From the NCBI GenBank assembly GCA_037893245.1, contig JBAIAA010000511.1:186001-250000 (forward strand): DNA of 64,000 nt, written 5' to 3'. How positions within the stretch are numbered: the first letter of the stretch is position 1; every line of letters starts with the position of its first letter. The DNA is from Crossaster papposus. Taxonomy: Eukaryota; Echinodermata; Asteroidea; Velatida; Solasteridae. A program made the position numbers and the translations under genes. Below the pieces are notes generated by a model that was given only the letters and a program-made list of their open reading frames with translations, made no database searches and was not told the DNA's origin. Positions 11,173-22,814 of this stretch are shown here, piece by piece.

Positions 11173-13352
11173 AAACCCACAATATCAGCTTTCATTTGGT
11201 GTATAATACTGAGCTTCATAGCCCCTCTCATTCTGGAGATAATGACATGTTTGCATACTGAATACTTCCTTTGAGTTCAAATTACACAACTGAAAAACAG
11301 GCTTTGAAATAGCTAGCTCTGTGGTAGAACAACTGACCGATACACACAAAATAATTGTTTGTTTTTTTTCGCTTTATTTATCAAAGACAACATTTCTGTG
11401 ATTGAAACCTGAAACTTTATGTATTAAAGATGTCATTCATAACTTTAATTTGTCCTTCATTAAAAGTTTGTCCTATTTTTCGGGCATTCTTTAGTTTCTT
11501 TAAAACATGTCAAATAAAGCTTGGGTGTTTCCATGTCAATCACACAGGGCTATCGGTGTGTGTGTACACGCAAGTGCTGGGGTTGGTTCATTATAATAAA
11601 GGGGTAAGATATCAGTGTATACCAACATTTTCATTGGTAGGCACCAAGAATCTATGTCTGAAAGTAGTATCATGTTAAAACCACTTAAGTTTGTATCTTG
11701 AGATACATGTAGATGATTTAAAAGACCTGGAGATAACCCTTTAGATCAGTGTTGTAAATCTTTAAACTTCCAAACTTGTCACCCCCCCCCCTGTGCGAAT
11801 GGTGCAGTCCACCAAGTACTGGCCAATCAGGCAACAGAGTCTAAAACCCTTCACTGGTGACCACAAATTACAAGTGTACATAATGAAACTGCACGTGTGT
11901 TCTATATGATGCACTGCAGTGATTTGCTTCAAGCACGACTAGTGTGTAAAGACTGGTCTTTATTGTCAACATGACGTAATCTTTGGACACAGATACACAG
12001 ATACCGGTATCACACCAGCCAAGTATTCAAAGCCAACTGTTATTTAAAACTAACAAACGACAAATTTTGACAAAGTTCGAGTGGCAAGTACCGGTACATA
12101 CGTACGTACAGTGTAGTTTGTGTTATTGCCTGTGGTTAAAGGTACATGTAGGATACACTATTGGTAATTGCTTGAATTGCGTTTTCGCGAAAGCACCTTT
12201 CCATTGTAAATTTATGCAAAACAATCCAAAAAGATTTTTTTAGTGAGGTCCACTAAATTGCGTGCTAATGAAAGCTTATTTCATGCCCTTTTTGTTTTTA
12301 TTACATTCTAAGTATCAAACTACATAAGGTCTATTTGCTGATCGCGATCCCAAAGTATAGCGCAAAGCATGATGGGCAGACAAAGGGAGCTGTTTTGCAA
12401 CTAAACCAAGCTTTTCGGCCCGGTATGCCTTCTCGGCAAGCTTTTTGTGCTTTTCATTATTTACTACAACACCTCTGGCCCTCAAATACGATGAGAGTTG
12501 GTCTTCTTTTTAGATTTTGGAATTTTGTTGACGACATATTTTTGAGTGGTTCGTCGTGCGCGCGATGCTCCCTTTCTTGCGTAGCGCAGGGCGCCACCTG
12601 TTGAAACTGTTGAAATCAACCGATCGACAATAGACCTTATGTACGTGTAATTTTTGTACCGGTACATTATAATATAATAATTATAATACTCTAATATTAT
12701 GCAAGTTTCATGCGTTGTAAGCACCTTTTCATTGTAAATTTATGCAAAACAATCCAAGAAGATTTTCTAGTAAGGTCCACTACATTGCGTGCTAATAAAA
12801 GCTCATTTCAAGCCCTTTTAATTCATTCTTTAAGTTTCAAACTACTTTTTGTACCGGCCGTTACCGGTACATTATAATATACTAATTATAATACTCTAAT
12901 TGTATGCATGTTATACATGTACATGTACCGTACCGGTACATGTACATAGTTCTAATTATTATCATTTATTTGACCGAATTGTTGGGAAAACCTCATAGAG
13001 CTATATAATTAAATACACCGCTAACTCTTCATTTTTACGAGCGGAGATATTTTGAATCCAATCTGCGCGCAGACATTTTTATTTTATGTGCGTTTTTGTA
13101 GAACATAATGAAATTAGTATTTAGATGGATTGAATTTAGAAAGTGTACTCTAAATGCAACGTGCGTGCAAGTAGAACATATGCAAACAACCTACGCGCGT
13201 CATACCAGTTTTAAAAAGTCACGGCAAAATTATCTGCAGCGCGCGGATACGCACACGCATTTGTGCTGTTTGCGCTTATTTGCTGATCATGCGTTTCGGT
13301 TTTGGGCGTATCGGCTTCGTTAACGCACCGTATAGAATACAAACGCAAATAT
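11173..13352. other. Intron 2 segment, low complexity and decayed repeats
   Basis: No exon is seen. A C-run occurs at 11781-11791. A decayed AGGTAGGATACACC fragment lies at about 12138-12180. Two related segments (12190-12320 and 12730-12850; shared AAAACAATCCAA and AAGGTCCACTA) are a local direct duplication about 535 bp apart. A dense run of ATGTAC/TACCGG words is at 12895-12960. Confidence 0.5.
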
Positions 13353-13770
13353 GTGACCTGGCACCTCGAAATGGGTGGAAAGTCGCAAAATTAAAAAGTT
13401 GACATTATTAAATTTTGAGAAAGAGGAAGTCCTTAGCTTTCAAATGATGTATTGTGTGTTGCTGTACATGTACATGTACCGGTAGCTTATTCCTAGCCGC
13501 CGCTATGCTCTTTTGAAATAGCTGAAGTCATGCTCCCTTGTTTTGAGAAAACAAAATTCAAAGTTCGTGAACCGTGCCAACTATACTACCAATTAGTGCA
13601 ATTCAGCCACAACATAAACACACTTTAGAGTTTTAATTGAGCACACTTTTGAGATATGATAAAGAAGTTTTTTTTGTACGTATGTAAAAACGTTCTCCCA
13701 ATTGACGTTTCGGCCAATAACTCGTTTTGGCCATGTGCAACTTTTCGCTCATTTCGTGGTGCCAGGTCAC
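13353..13770. mobile_element. GTGACC-ended element (relative of 9588-10029)
   Basis: The ends are GTGACCTGGCACC and GGTGCCAGGTCAC. The flanks ATAT and ATGT differ by one base, so the 4-bp TSD is imperfect. The internal text is close to 9588-10029 (TTAGCTTTCAAATGATGTATT). Confidence 0.75.
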
Positions 13771-14327
13771 ATGTACACGCAAATAGCCGTACAAAAGCCG
13801 TACGACATATTGAGGTTTTCATAGGTTTGTGCACAAACATGGATGTGCCCAGCAGGCATCACTTTGTACATTGAGCCAGCGCTCTAGTAATTAAACATGA
13901 ACCGGTACCTTTAGCTCTATGGAGAACCTCCACTTTAACTCACCAACTGTTCCTCTTGACAGTTTTCCTGATTAGAGTCAATACCACTCTAATCAATCCC
14001 AATCCTCACCTATGTCCTTCAGGTTGCTAGGTGTTAAGTATTATCTGAGAGTCATTTTTCACTGTCAGCTTTAGAACTCTGCCCATGTTGACATAATTGA
14101 TAGGTTGTTTTATGTGAATGTGGGGCTGCAATGAACTTGTACGTACACAACTTTTGTATGGATTTGTTGTTGCTGTACGTGTGCACAACTTCTGTACGCT
14201 TCCCGGTATGCTGTACGTACCGAACGTTAGTTTTGCCTGAAATTACACGTACATGTGATATTGGTCTTTGAGGGATTAGCGTGTTTAGACTTTAGACACA
14301 CCATTAGGCGCAGCAAAAGCGTGTTAA

Positions 14328-14566
14328 CCAGTTGGCGCCGGGATTATTTTAATATCACCGAGCCGACGCGCGGGATTATTTTTTTAACGAAACTCGATCC
14401 GAAGCAGGTTCAGGCCGCCAGTACCGGGAAGCACACCATAGATGCATTTCCGGCCTTGCTCGCTGCTGACAGACAATTCTGGCCTTGCTTGTGGCGTGTT
14501 TATGTGTCATCCGTTTTGAATCTGGGGAAAGCTTTGCGTTTATATTCGTCATCCGTCGCGAACTGG
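14328..14566 (+). mobile_element. TTAA MITE, CCAGTTCGCGCC family (copy 2)
   Basis: TTAA at 14324-14327 and 14567-14570. The ends are CCAGTTGGCGCCGG and GTCGCGAACTGG. Copy 3 lies only 30 bp downstream in the opposite orientation. Confidence 0.85.
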
Positions 14567-14596
14567 TTAACATGGCCTTTGTTGCGAGCTGGTTAA

Positions 14597-14828
14597 CAAG
14601 TTCGCACCGGGGTATACAGGCAAAGATTTTCCAGATTCAAAACAGTTAATGCATTTAAAACTCGTCACGAGCAAGGCCGGAAATGTCTGTCAGCAGCGAG
14701 CAAGGCCGAGGATTGCATGGGTGTGCTTCTCGATACCATCGGCCTGAACCCGCCTCGGATCGAGTTTCGTTAACAAAAATACCCGGGCCTCGACTCGGTG
14801 ATGTTAAAATAATCCCGGCGCGAACTTG
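14597..14828 (-). mobile_element. TTAA MITE, CCAGTTCGCGCC family (copy 3)
   Basis: TTAA at 14593-14596 and 14829-14832. The inner order is reversed relative to copy 2. Both ends begin CAAGTTCGC, a change shared by the two termini. Confidence 0.85.
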
Positions 14829-14832
14829 TTAA

Positions 14833-15605
14833 GATAAACGGTGTGGTTCTTAACCCTAACCCTGCCAGACGCAGCGCTGTGCAGTGCACCAGGTAACAAA
14901 AGTCTGGTGCACTCTGATGCATTCGGCTGTCAACACCAGTGCATAAATGACCACGGTCTAAAGTAACGTTCACACTTCACACGAATGTGCAAAGATAATT
15001 CGTTAAGGCAACGGAGAACGTCACAACGAAACTTCAATTGTTTACGTCATGAAATTTGCCTGAAGTATGAACCGGCCTTAAGACTGTTGAGAGCTAAAGT
15101 CCCCAATTGACCATTTGCGTGTGGAATTTAAATAATATCTGGTACACTGACTTGTTCATACAGCTTGGCACAGTTTGACTATAAATTACCCAGAACAAGC
15201 TCTTGCATAGTTACGTTAGAGACCAATACATTGTTCACAATGGTTGAGAATGGTACAGAGACACCAGACCATTCCAGAGCCGGGGGTTGCTAGCGTAAGG
15301 CTTGCCCCGAATCACGTGATATAGCAACAGTGTCTTTGGTCTGGAGAATTTAAATGTAAACTGTGCCAAGCTGTGTGAACAAGTCAGTGTACCAGATATT
15401 ATTCAAATTCCACACGCAAATGGCCAATTGAACAATGCCAAAGATGGATTCTGCTGCGTTGGGTGACTGCAGACTCTGAGGCAGTTTGACCTTGAGATTT
15501 CTGACCTGATGGATCTCGCTGCACCGGGGAGGGTTGTCACTTTGACAAATGATGCAAATTGCTGCATCTGGCAGGGCTTCTAGCCAAAATTTCGTCAAAA
15601 CATAG
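14833..15605. repeat. Dispersed repeat segment (GTCTGGTGCAC family) and small palindromic MITE remnant
   Basis: 14863-14962 resembles 61864-61958 and, inverted, 4790-4910. Text such as GATGGATCTCGCTGC near 15508 recurs at 62058. The right edge of a small element ending TGAAGTATGAACCGGCCTTAA lies at 15058-15080; its fuller copy is 45026-45121. No host exon is seen. Confidence 0.55.
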
Positions 15606-15930
15606 TCTTCGTTCAATGAACAGTGTGTTACTGACTCCGGGGAGTGCCAAATGTAAATTTTCAATAGGTGATTGTGCTTTTCAGACAGCTGCCCCTAAAC
15701 TATGGAACAAACTTCCAGGTCACATTAGGAATCTTTGGAGTTTAGATAAGTTTGAAACTGAAGTTAAAACATATCTTTTTAAACTAACTTTTGATTTTGA
15801 ATCATGATTCTCATTTTTAACTAAGTAATAGTATGATGTAGTTAATTTTGTTTTATGTATAGTGTACAGCGCACATGAACATTTTTATGGAATGCGCGCT
15901 GTAAATGTAATTATTAATGTACCTCTAAAT
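15606..15930 (+). mobile_element. LINE 3' fragment (ORF2 C-terminus plus 3' UTR)
   Basis: The open frame to 15807 ends with GDCAFQTAAPKLWNKLPGHI then an Arg-Asn and LDKFETEVKTYLF, the characteristic C-terminal tail of CR1/jockey-type LINE ORF2 proteins (GxxxFxxAAPxLWNxLPxxIR...FKxxLKTYLF). The reverse transcriptase core is absent, so it is a 5'-truncated dead copy. A short 3' UTR with CGCGCTGTAAATGTAATTATT follows. Confidence 0.75.
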
Positions 15931-16121
15931 AGGCACTTAGGGAGACAATCCCATAGAGATGTACACAAACTTAAAACAGTCCTAACTTGTTTACCCTAAC
16001 CCTTTTCTCCAAGATCTTCGAGAATGATGCTATTTAGACCAAAATCTGTCGTTCTAGGACAAAAATAACTCTCAAATATTGTTTTTTAGGGTAGCTAGAC
16101 ACTTGGGGAGACACTGAAATG

Positions 16122-16205
16122 TCTCCCTAAGTGCCACTGTCTCCTTATTACCTAAAAACTTACGCTAATTTGTCTCCCCAAGTGCCTATTTGGAAGAATT
16201 AATTC
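16122..16205. repeat. 84-bp direct repeat, left copy
   Basis: The segment containing CCCTAAGTGCCACTGTCTCC and GTGCCTATTTGGAAGAATTA recurs almost unchanged at 16786-16868. The two copies bracket 16206-16785, which holds one arm of the 390-bp repeat. Confidence 0.75.
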
Positions 16206-16209
16206 CCAT

Positions 16210-16604
16210 TTATACAAACGATGACCTGTTATGTTGATCACAAAAACCCTCAAACGAAGCAAGTACTATTTTTATATCGGACTTAAACCCGTACTACCCC
16301 AAACTCATCCAACTCCAACTCCAAGTTTTTTTAATGGTTTGAAGCAGCCGCAAAGTGGCAAAATCTAATGAATTGTGATTGACAACTGACCTGACAAAGT
16401 TTTAGCTCTGTGAATGCTGTATAATCTGAGAAAACAATCTAAGATTTACAGTTGGAACCAACAACTACATGTAATATACATGTACTGTAAATTGCTAAAA
16501 ATGCATCTCTGATTTATATTTTTTGGACTTGTTTAAATTTTTTATTATTTTCTTCAAAACAACAGCATGCCAAAAGAACTAATTTCACAAGGAATTTTAA
16601 GTTC
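16210..16604. repeat. 390-bp direct repeat, left copy
   Basis: From ACCTGTTATGTTGATCAC to CACAAGGAATTTTAA this is nearly identical to 19616-20006. The two copies flank exons 3 and 4 of the W-repeat gene in the same orientation. Confidence 0.8.
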
Positions 16605-16785
16605 ATTAACCCTAACTCCCTCACCCCTTTTACTAGAAAGTATCCTGAATCCGCCACAGTCCACCAATTTTGGTTTGCAAAAACTGCTGGTGTCCTGAGT
16701 CCATCAGACTCCACCAGTATACATTCTGGAGAGATCCTGAGTCCATCATAATCCACCAGCAAAAGTTTGATGGACTGTGACTGAA

Positions 16786-16868
16786 ATGTCTCCCTAAGTG
16801 CCACTGTCTCCTTATTACCTAAAAACTTACGCTAATTTGTCTCCCCAAGTGCCTATTTGGAAGAATTA
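16786..16868. repeat. 84-bp direct repeat, right copy
   Basis: Second copy of 16122-16205, ending GGAAGAATTAATT. Confidence 0.7.
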
Positions 16869-17069
16869 ATTTCCCGGAGGGTTAGGGTTATAAAAACCAG
16901 TAGAGTATTGGACATTAAAAGAAGATTATTCTGCTCTCTTTGTCTTCAGGAGATCGATTCAACCGCATGGTGTTACCGCAATATTTACTATAGGTTTACC
17001 CATACCATCACCATGCAAAGTTTCAAATCGTATCTATTTTTATTTATTTTTTTGGATTGTTCTATTCAG

Positions 17070-17280
17070 GAGCCCCCAAAAACTCCAGAGCACTGGTTGG
17101 TCGAACCACTTCGGCGGCTGTCTTACGGAATCAACATCGACCAATCAGAATGCTTGCAGAACAACAAGAGCATTATGGGTACCCATAGGCCACTAGTGCT
17201 TGTGTCAGATCTGTCGTATGCTAATTCCCACGCCCCAGCACAGTCGCCCTCGCAGCACCCCGAACAACACCTCGAATCCG
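17070..17280 (+). CDS. W-repeat gene exon 3
   Basis: The acceptor is GTTCTATTCAG at 17069 and the donor TCCG|gtaaat after 17280; phase 0 in, phase 1 out. It encodes 70 residues beginning EPPKTPEHWLVEPLRRLSYG, then a polar, His/Pro/Ser-rich stretch ending QHPEQHLES. There are no W repeats. The split codon G+TT gives Val at the junction with exon 4. Confidence 0.7.
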
Positions 17281-17875
17281 GTAAATGAAAAAAAAGTTAA
17301 TTCTTAACCCGCAACGATCGATGCCCTTACATATGTTATCGGATGGTGAATTGTGCCGATGATTTGATAATAATATATTTGAACACGGTCTTTAACAAAA
17401 AGCCCGACATAAAATAGGTGTCATTAACTTTGAATTTGTAAAAATTAACTCGCCAAGTGATAAATGTTGTGCAAAAAGCAAAAAAAATTGTTTGCCGATT
17501 GAAAAACAGGTGAAGAAAACCAACAAAAAAAATCTTATCAGTCGATATTCGACCCAATTACTGGTATCTCTTCCAAAAAAATGTCTGCACAATTCATTGC
17601 CAAGCACGCTCTACTAACTCAACAGATCACAAAAGGGTGTCTATTTGCACTACCAATGAGGCGGTCAATACATGAAGTATTAGGCAAATCAAACCAGTCC
17701 ATTCAGTAGTGGACTTTGCTCCGTTTTTCTCTAGTCCTGTGTAACTATGACGCTACGGTGCCCTGATTTCAAGTTTTGGCACAGACGCAGGTGAATTGAC
17801 TAATCAATCTAACCAGTTTTGTTTTTGCCTGCGATGTTTGTTGTACTCTCTGGTTGTTTGCTTCTTTTCAAACAG

Positions 17876-19530
17876 TTCATCGCATCGAAGCGTTGATTGT
17901 ACAGAGCCCTGTGCCACTATCGGATAAGCCACGCAATTCCACATCGTACCGTCGGCAAATGCTCTACGATCAACCCTTCGGCGATCATGCCCTTTTTTCA
18001 GACGGGTCGTACAGGCAAGCAATCAATCCGGCGTACATCAGACACCATCAGTCCAACTGGCAACAGGAATCCGTCGACCACGCAACAAGAGGCGCCCAAC
18101 ATTTCAAGGATTCTCTCGACGAGGGCCACGGAAACAGCCAGCATCGGTCAGATACGTGCAGTAAACTCGGGAAAGAGCACGATGAAGTTTGGTCTGCCCT
18201 GGCCGAGGTGTCAGGACACCCAACGGAGAACCTAAATAGCAGGCGGTATGCACCCGACTCGAATGACTGGGTTGAAGTACCTGTTCACAATCTAAAAAGC
18301 CTATACAGTCAACTGACAAATCCTTCTGAACTATTGAAAGCGACACCATTCTCGCCAGACAACCTTGACTTGTATCATAGGACAGAGGCAGCGTGCTTGG
18401 AAGCTTGTAATCGGGAATTCATTGCCTTCCGAGCTGACATGGATCGCCACTCTGCAATTGGATCGGGCAAAAATCAGTCAACCTCGAGGACTCCAAGGAG
18501 CTTAGGCAATCGGTTAGGGGATAACAGGAGTCCCGCCCATATGACATCCTCCTATACAAGTCGAAACTACCTGCAGCCCCTGCCCCGGAGCTCTGGTTCG
18601 TCGGAGGTCTCTCAACCCCAGGACTTTGATCTTCGTGAACTCGACCGGTTTGACGACGCCGACTTGTACAGGTTCTCGGAGGAGGATGAATTTGTCCATT
18701 CCAAGCCTGCAGAAGGCCTGTACGCAAGATCTACCCCGGGAAAACCTGACAAGAACTGCATCTCGAGTGCGTCGGAGACATCGGAAAAGAGTGGATCAAG
18801 AAAGGAACCGGACGACGGAAAAGAGACGGAAAAGCGAGATGAGGACAAAGACCTGTGCGAGTTGAGAACTGGAGAGGGGCCTGCGACAAACTGGAATAAT
18901 AACAATATCGCAGCACGTGATACTAGACTTCAAACAAAATTGACGTCTTCGATGAAGATGGTGAGCAAAAGTAGTGACCATGCAAGAACAGACCATCGGA
19001 AAGAGTCCAAGGTGACATCACCACCATCTGGGGTTACTGTCAATGCAGCGATGCTTCGCACAAAGTTGCACTACAGCTTGGAGTCCGATGCTCTTAATCT
19101 GACCAGCCTTATCAAGGAATTCTCTGTCAGTGATCAGTTGTTTTCCCCATGCTACATGCACGATCCCACTTCTGACACCAAATTGTCGCCACTGAGGCAT
19201 TCCTACCCGACAGGCCCAGGAGAAGGTCTCACATTGGATGACCTGAAGCGGAGCGTATCTCCAAATAATCTGCGGCTAGCTGGTACTCCGTCATTCAGTC
19301 GGACCAGAGCAGAGAACACAGCCCAGTTTTCAGCCACGAGTGTCAGACACAGGGACAAAAACAGGTCACCTACTCATGAATATGCAAATAGGAGGTCAGT
19401 GCCACCAACAAGACCTCTGAGTTCAAGTGAAGCGATGAGTTTCATACGAAGCAGGAATTTTGGTGACCGGAGTTCATACAAGACCCAAAATGGAAACACT
19501 AACACGACACAACAGAAAATAAAAAATAAT
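17876..19530 (+). CDS. W-repeat gene exon 4: long disordered exon
   Basis: The acceptor is TTTTCAAACAG at 17875 and the donor AATAAT|gtaagt, a strong consensus. It encodes about 551 residues rich in Ser, Arg, Asp, Glu and Asn with almost no Trp, so probably disordered. It includes an acidic/basic stretch (EKSGSRKEPDDGKETEKRDE, about 18786-18846) and a more hydrophobic block (ALNLTSLIKEFSVSDQLF, about 19090-19143) that could be a binding segment. It leaves in phase 0. The open frame far exceeds chance and uses balanced codons, unlike the flanking introns. No family is recognised. Confidence 0.8.
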
Positions 19531-19615
19531 GTAAGTATTACGCTACAATACATAAAGTGGAACCTTAAAATTGCGATACTACAATAATTGGTTGTGTGAA
19601 TATTAAAAGTTAATT

Positions 19616-20006
19616 GTACAAACGACAACCTGTTATGTTGATCACAAAAACCCTCAAACGAAGCTTACTATTTTTATATCGGACTTAAACCCGAACTACC
19701 CCAAACTCATCCAACTCCAACTCCAATTTTTTTTTTTAATGGTTTGAAGCAGCCGCAAAGTGGCAAAACCTAATGAATTGTGATTGACAACTGACCTGAC
19801 AAAGTTTTAGCTCTGTGAATGCTGTATAATCTGAGAAAATAATCTAAGATTTACAGTTGGAACCAACAACTACATGTAATATACATGTACTGTAAATTGC
19901 AAAAAATGCATCTCTGATTTATATTTTTTGGACTTGTTTAAATTTTTCATAATTTTTTTCAAAACAACAGCATGCCAAAAGAACTAATTTCACAAGGAAT
20001 TTTAAT
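19616..20006. repeat. 390-bp direct repeat, right copy
   Basis: Nearly identical to 16210-16604. It lies about 85 bp after the exon 4 donor. Confidence 0.8.
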
Positions 20007-20088
20007 GTCATTAATATCTTTACATAAGTAAGCTTTTGAACAATAATTTAGGTAGTTACTTTTTGGATATCTGCAAAAGGTATACTAT

Positions 20089-20509
20089 GTGACCTGTTCC
20101 AACGAAACCCGGACAAAGTCGCACAATGTGTTTTGTCACAATGTACTACTGAAGTCATTTCGGGATGGATTTTACCATTTTGAGGTTTTAGGTTTTCCTA
20201 AGTCACTCACTATTAATCTACAATCTCCTCAAATTTGAACAAAATACGTCTACCAGAAGTGTGTTTTTTGTCATTTTTGTGAAACATTTGTGTATAGAAA
20301 TAATACGCTTTTCTGAACTTCAAAGCTGTTTATCTCATAATTAGGTTGTCAGGGTTTTATCACTAAATCCAGACCCCAGGGAAGATAGGGTGGGGGTACA
20401 TATGTAAATGATACATCATTTTAAAGCTGAGAACCTAGAGAATTTGAAAAAAGCAAAATCTGAAAAACTAAAAAGTCGACTTTGTCCGGGTTTCGTTGGA
20501 ACAGGTCAC
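20089..20509. mobile_element. GTGACC-ended element, 4-bp TSD CTAT
   Basis: The ends GTGACCTGTTCCAACGAAAC and GTTTCGTTGGAACAGGTCAC form perfect inverted repeats over 20 bases and continue inward with CGGACAAAGTCG. CTAT flanks both sides (20085-20088 and 20510-20513). 421 bp, no ORF. Confidence 0.85.
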
Positions 20510-20645
20510 CTATACATAATTTTTCATTGAAATTTGAACATTATTGTTTTTTTCATACTGTTTGTGGCGTGGTCTGCTTTTCTAGATGTACATTATATTA
20601 CTGTGTTCCGATCACTTTCACTTTTTCCGCTACCGTACTTTGCAG

Positions 20646-20731
20646 GTGAAACACCCGACTCGAGTCCCTAGACCTCAGAAGTCTGCTGGCCTTCCAAAGA
20701 AGAGTAGTACAACAGTGGCAGGTTCCAAAAG
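20646..20731 (+). CDS. W-repeat gene exon 5
   Basis: The acceptor is GTACTTTGCAG at 20645 and the donor CAAAAG|gtattg. 86 nt; phase 0 in, 2 out. It encodes a basic Pro/Ser-rich linker (VKHPTRVPRPQKSAGLPKKS then STTVAGSK) between the disordered N-terminus and the first W repeat. Confidence 0.7.
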
Positions 20732-20822
20732 GTATTGTGAGTCACTGTGAGACCCTGAGACCCTGAGGCCGAACATCCATGTGTCCGTCATGTGTGAAAC
20801 GTAGTGCGCACTGCGTGATGCG

Positions 20823-21015
20823 TAAACGACCGAGGATCCCCTATTGTGTTTTCCTTTATTCCTGTACTGTAACCTAACCCCATTGCCTTGCGCTTACCAG
20901 AGCGATCGAGGACAAAGAAACCGTCCTTCGAGGATCTTTTGTTCCCTTTGTTTTCTTTTGTGTTTCGATCCTCGATCGCAAAAGGAAACAAGAGCAAACG
21001 CGCATACGGTACGTC
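20823..21015 (-). mobile_element. Element with CGATCGAGGATC ends (copy 1)
   Basis: It runs from ACGACCGAGGATCCCC to GATCCTCGATCGCAAAAGG and matches 21500-21676 and 51037-51216 (shared AACACAATAGGGGATCC and CCGTCCTTCGAGGATC). The terminal palindromes suggest a small DNA transposon; no transposase is encoded. Confidence 0.7.
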
Positions 21016-21499
21016 CATGATTCCGTATTACGCATTGCGCTATCCGTACTGCGCTATCCGTACTGCGTCATCCGTTGAATTTGTTCACGCTTCAGGTAGC
21101 GATTTGAAACGGATGACGCATACAAAACGCATGGGGTTTATTGCCTGTAACTTCAAGAGTCGACGGGGTAGCGAGGTAAAAACACTGCAAATTTTTTTTT
21201 TTTTATTTTTTTTTTTTTTTTAATCTAATTATGGGCAAACAAGAAAGAGAGGAGATACAAAGTCACTTTAATCATGTTCATGTAGTAATTAATTTTATTA
21301 ACTTAGTTTGACTTTCACAGAAACATGCAAAAATGAACTGATAATTTACCCGGCACTAAAAAGGTCCTACATGTAGCTAGAACCTGAACATTTAAGTAAA
21401 TATTGGTTGGCCTAAAAGGAAGCAGTTTGTTTGTGAATCTTTATTAAAACATAGAAGGATCTGTCTTAATTAATTTTTTTAAATTCTCCTTAACCCTTT

Positions 21500-21676
21500 A
21501 AGTGCTTGTTTCCTTTTGCGATCGAGGATCGAAAAACAAAAGAAAACAAAGGGAACAAAAGATCCTCGAAGGACGGTTTCTTTGTCCTCGATCGGCAAGA
21601 TAAGCGTAAAGCAATGGGGTTAGGTTTCAGTAAAGGAATAAAGGAAAACACAATAGGGAATCCTCGGTCGTAATGG
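21500..21676 (+). mobile_element. Element with CGATCGAGGATC ends (copy 2)
   Basis: Inverted relative to 20823-21015, from CTTTTGCGATCGAGGATCG to GGAATCCTCGGTCGTAA. It could pair with copy 1 as a 0.85 kb inverted repeat. Confidence 0.7.
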
Positions 21677-21845
21677 CAATTCACGAACTATAGCTCAGGC
21701 CTGTTTTCGAAGATTTTGTACGTGTTGCTAGTTTGTATACAAATATAATTTACAGTGTACAAATCCCATATAATTATGTATCATTGGAAAGCTTACAAAT
21801 AGGGCTATATTTTGGGGGAATATTTGGACCCCCAGGAGCTTTTAA

Positions 21846-22079
21846 CCAGTTCGCGCCGGGATTATTTTAACATCGCCGAGCCGACGGGCGGGATTATTTT
21901 TAACGAAACTCGATCCGAAGCGTGTTCAGGCTGATAGTGCCGGGAAGCACACCCACGCATTTCCGGCCTTGCGCGCTGCTGACATACATTTCCGAACTTG
22001 AACTTGGCGTGTTTATGCGTCATCCATTTTGAATTTGGGAATATTTTTGCGTTTATATACGTCATCCGGCGCGAACTGG
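21846..22079 (+). mobile_element. TTAA MITE, CCAGTTCGCGCC family (copy 4)
   Basis: TTAA at 21842-21845 and 22080-22083, with intact ends CCAGTTCGCGCCGG and CCGGCGCGAACTGG. Confidence 0.9.
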
Positions 22080-22360
22080 TTAAGGGACTGATAAGTCAGA
22101 TGTACCGGTAGTGCGGAGCTGAGTGCAAAGGGTTAAAGAAATTATTTCAGAGAAGCTAAAATCTTGTCAACTTCATTTCGTAAAATGTGGACTTTGCCAA
22201 CGCTAATTTAAATTCAATAAAGACTACATTTTTTTTACTTGCAAAACTATTGCATGCTCTCTATTTGAGCTTTTACGTATTAAGTCAAGTGTGCTTTTCC
22301 TACCTGTAACTTGCTCAATACGGTACTTTTTCTATTTTTTTTGTTTCACCTTGCTATACC

Positions 22361-22500
22361 GTACTTTTCCTACTTTTTCCTACTTTTTCCTACTTTTTCC
22401 TACTTTTTCCTACTTTTTCCTACTTTTTCCTACTTTTCCCTACTTTTCCCTACTTTTCCCTACTTTTTCTACTTTTTCCTACTTTTCCTACTTTTTTTCA
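22361..22500. repeat. 10-bp minisatellite TACTTTTTCC
   Basis: About 12 tandem copies of TACTTTTTCC, drifting to TACTTTTCCC, flanked by two copies of CACCTTGCT..AATACGGTACTTTT. The open frames across it are artefacts of the 10-mer. Confidence 0.9.
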
Positions 22501-22814
22501 CCTTGCTCAATACGGTACTTTTTAGATGTTGAATGGAGAAAAAAAATACAAATTTGCGAATGTATGTTCACAAAATTTCCCGTTCCCATTCGCAGTGTTA
22601 ACTTTCAATTGCACTGTACTGTACATGTCAATTTATCCTGATTTTGTCCTGCAAAGTCCTACATTTAGCCTGCTTTTTTGACAATTTTGATTCTACTTTT
22701 CCCCTCCCTTTTCATCTGGGTCTGCTCGAAAGCTTGCCAACCAACATTTTGATTAGACAAATTTAATTTCAATTTGTGCAAATGTCTGGTGGAGTAAGAT
22801 TTTACGGGAAAAAC

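Noticed and set aside
14255-14596. 113-codon plus-strand frame
   Set aside because: Lies in a TTAA MITE; the same peptide text (HAFPALLAADRH) recurs in every copy of that family.
22291-22641. 116-codon frame rich in Tyr/Phe/Leu
   Set aside because: Produced by the TACTTTTTCC minisatellite.
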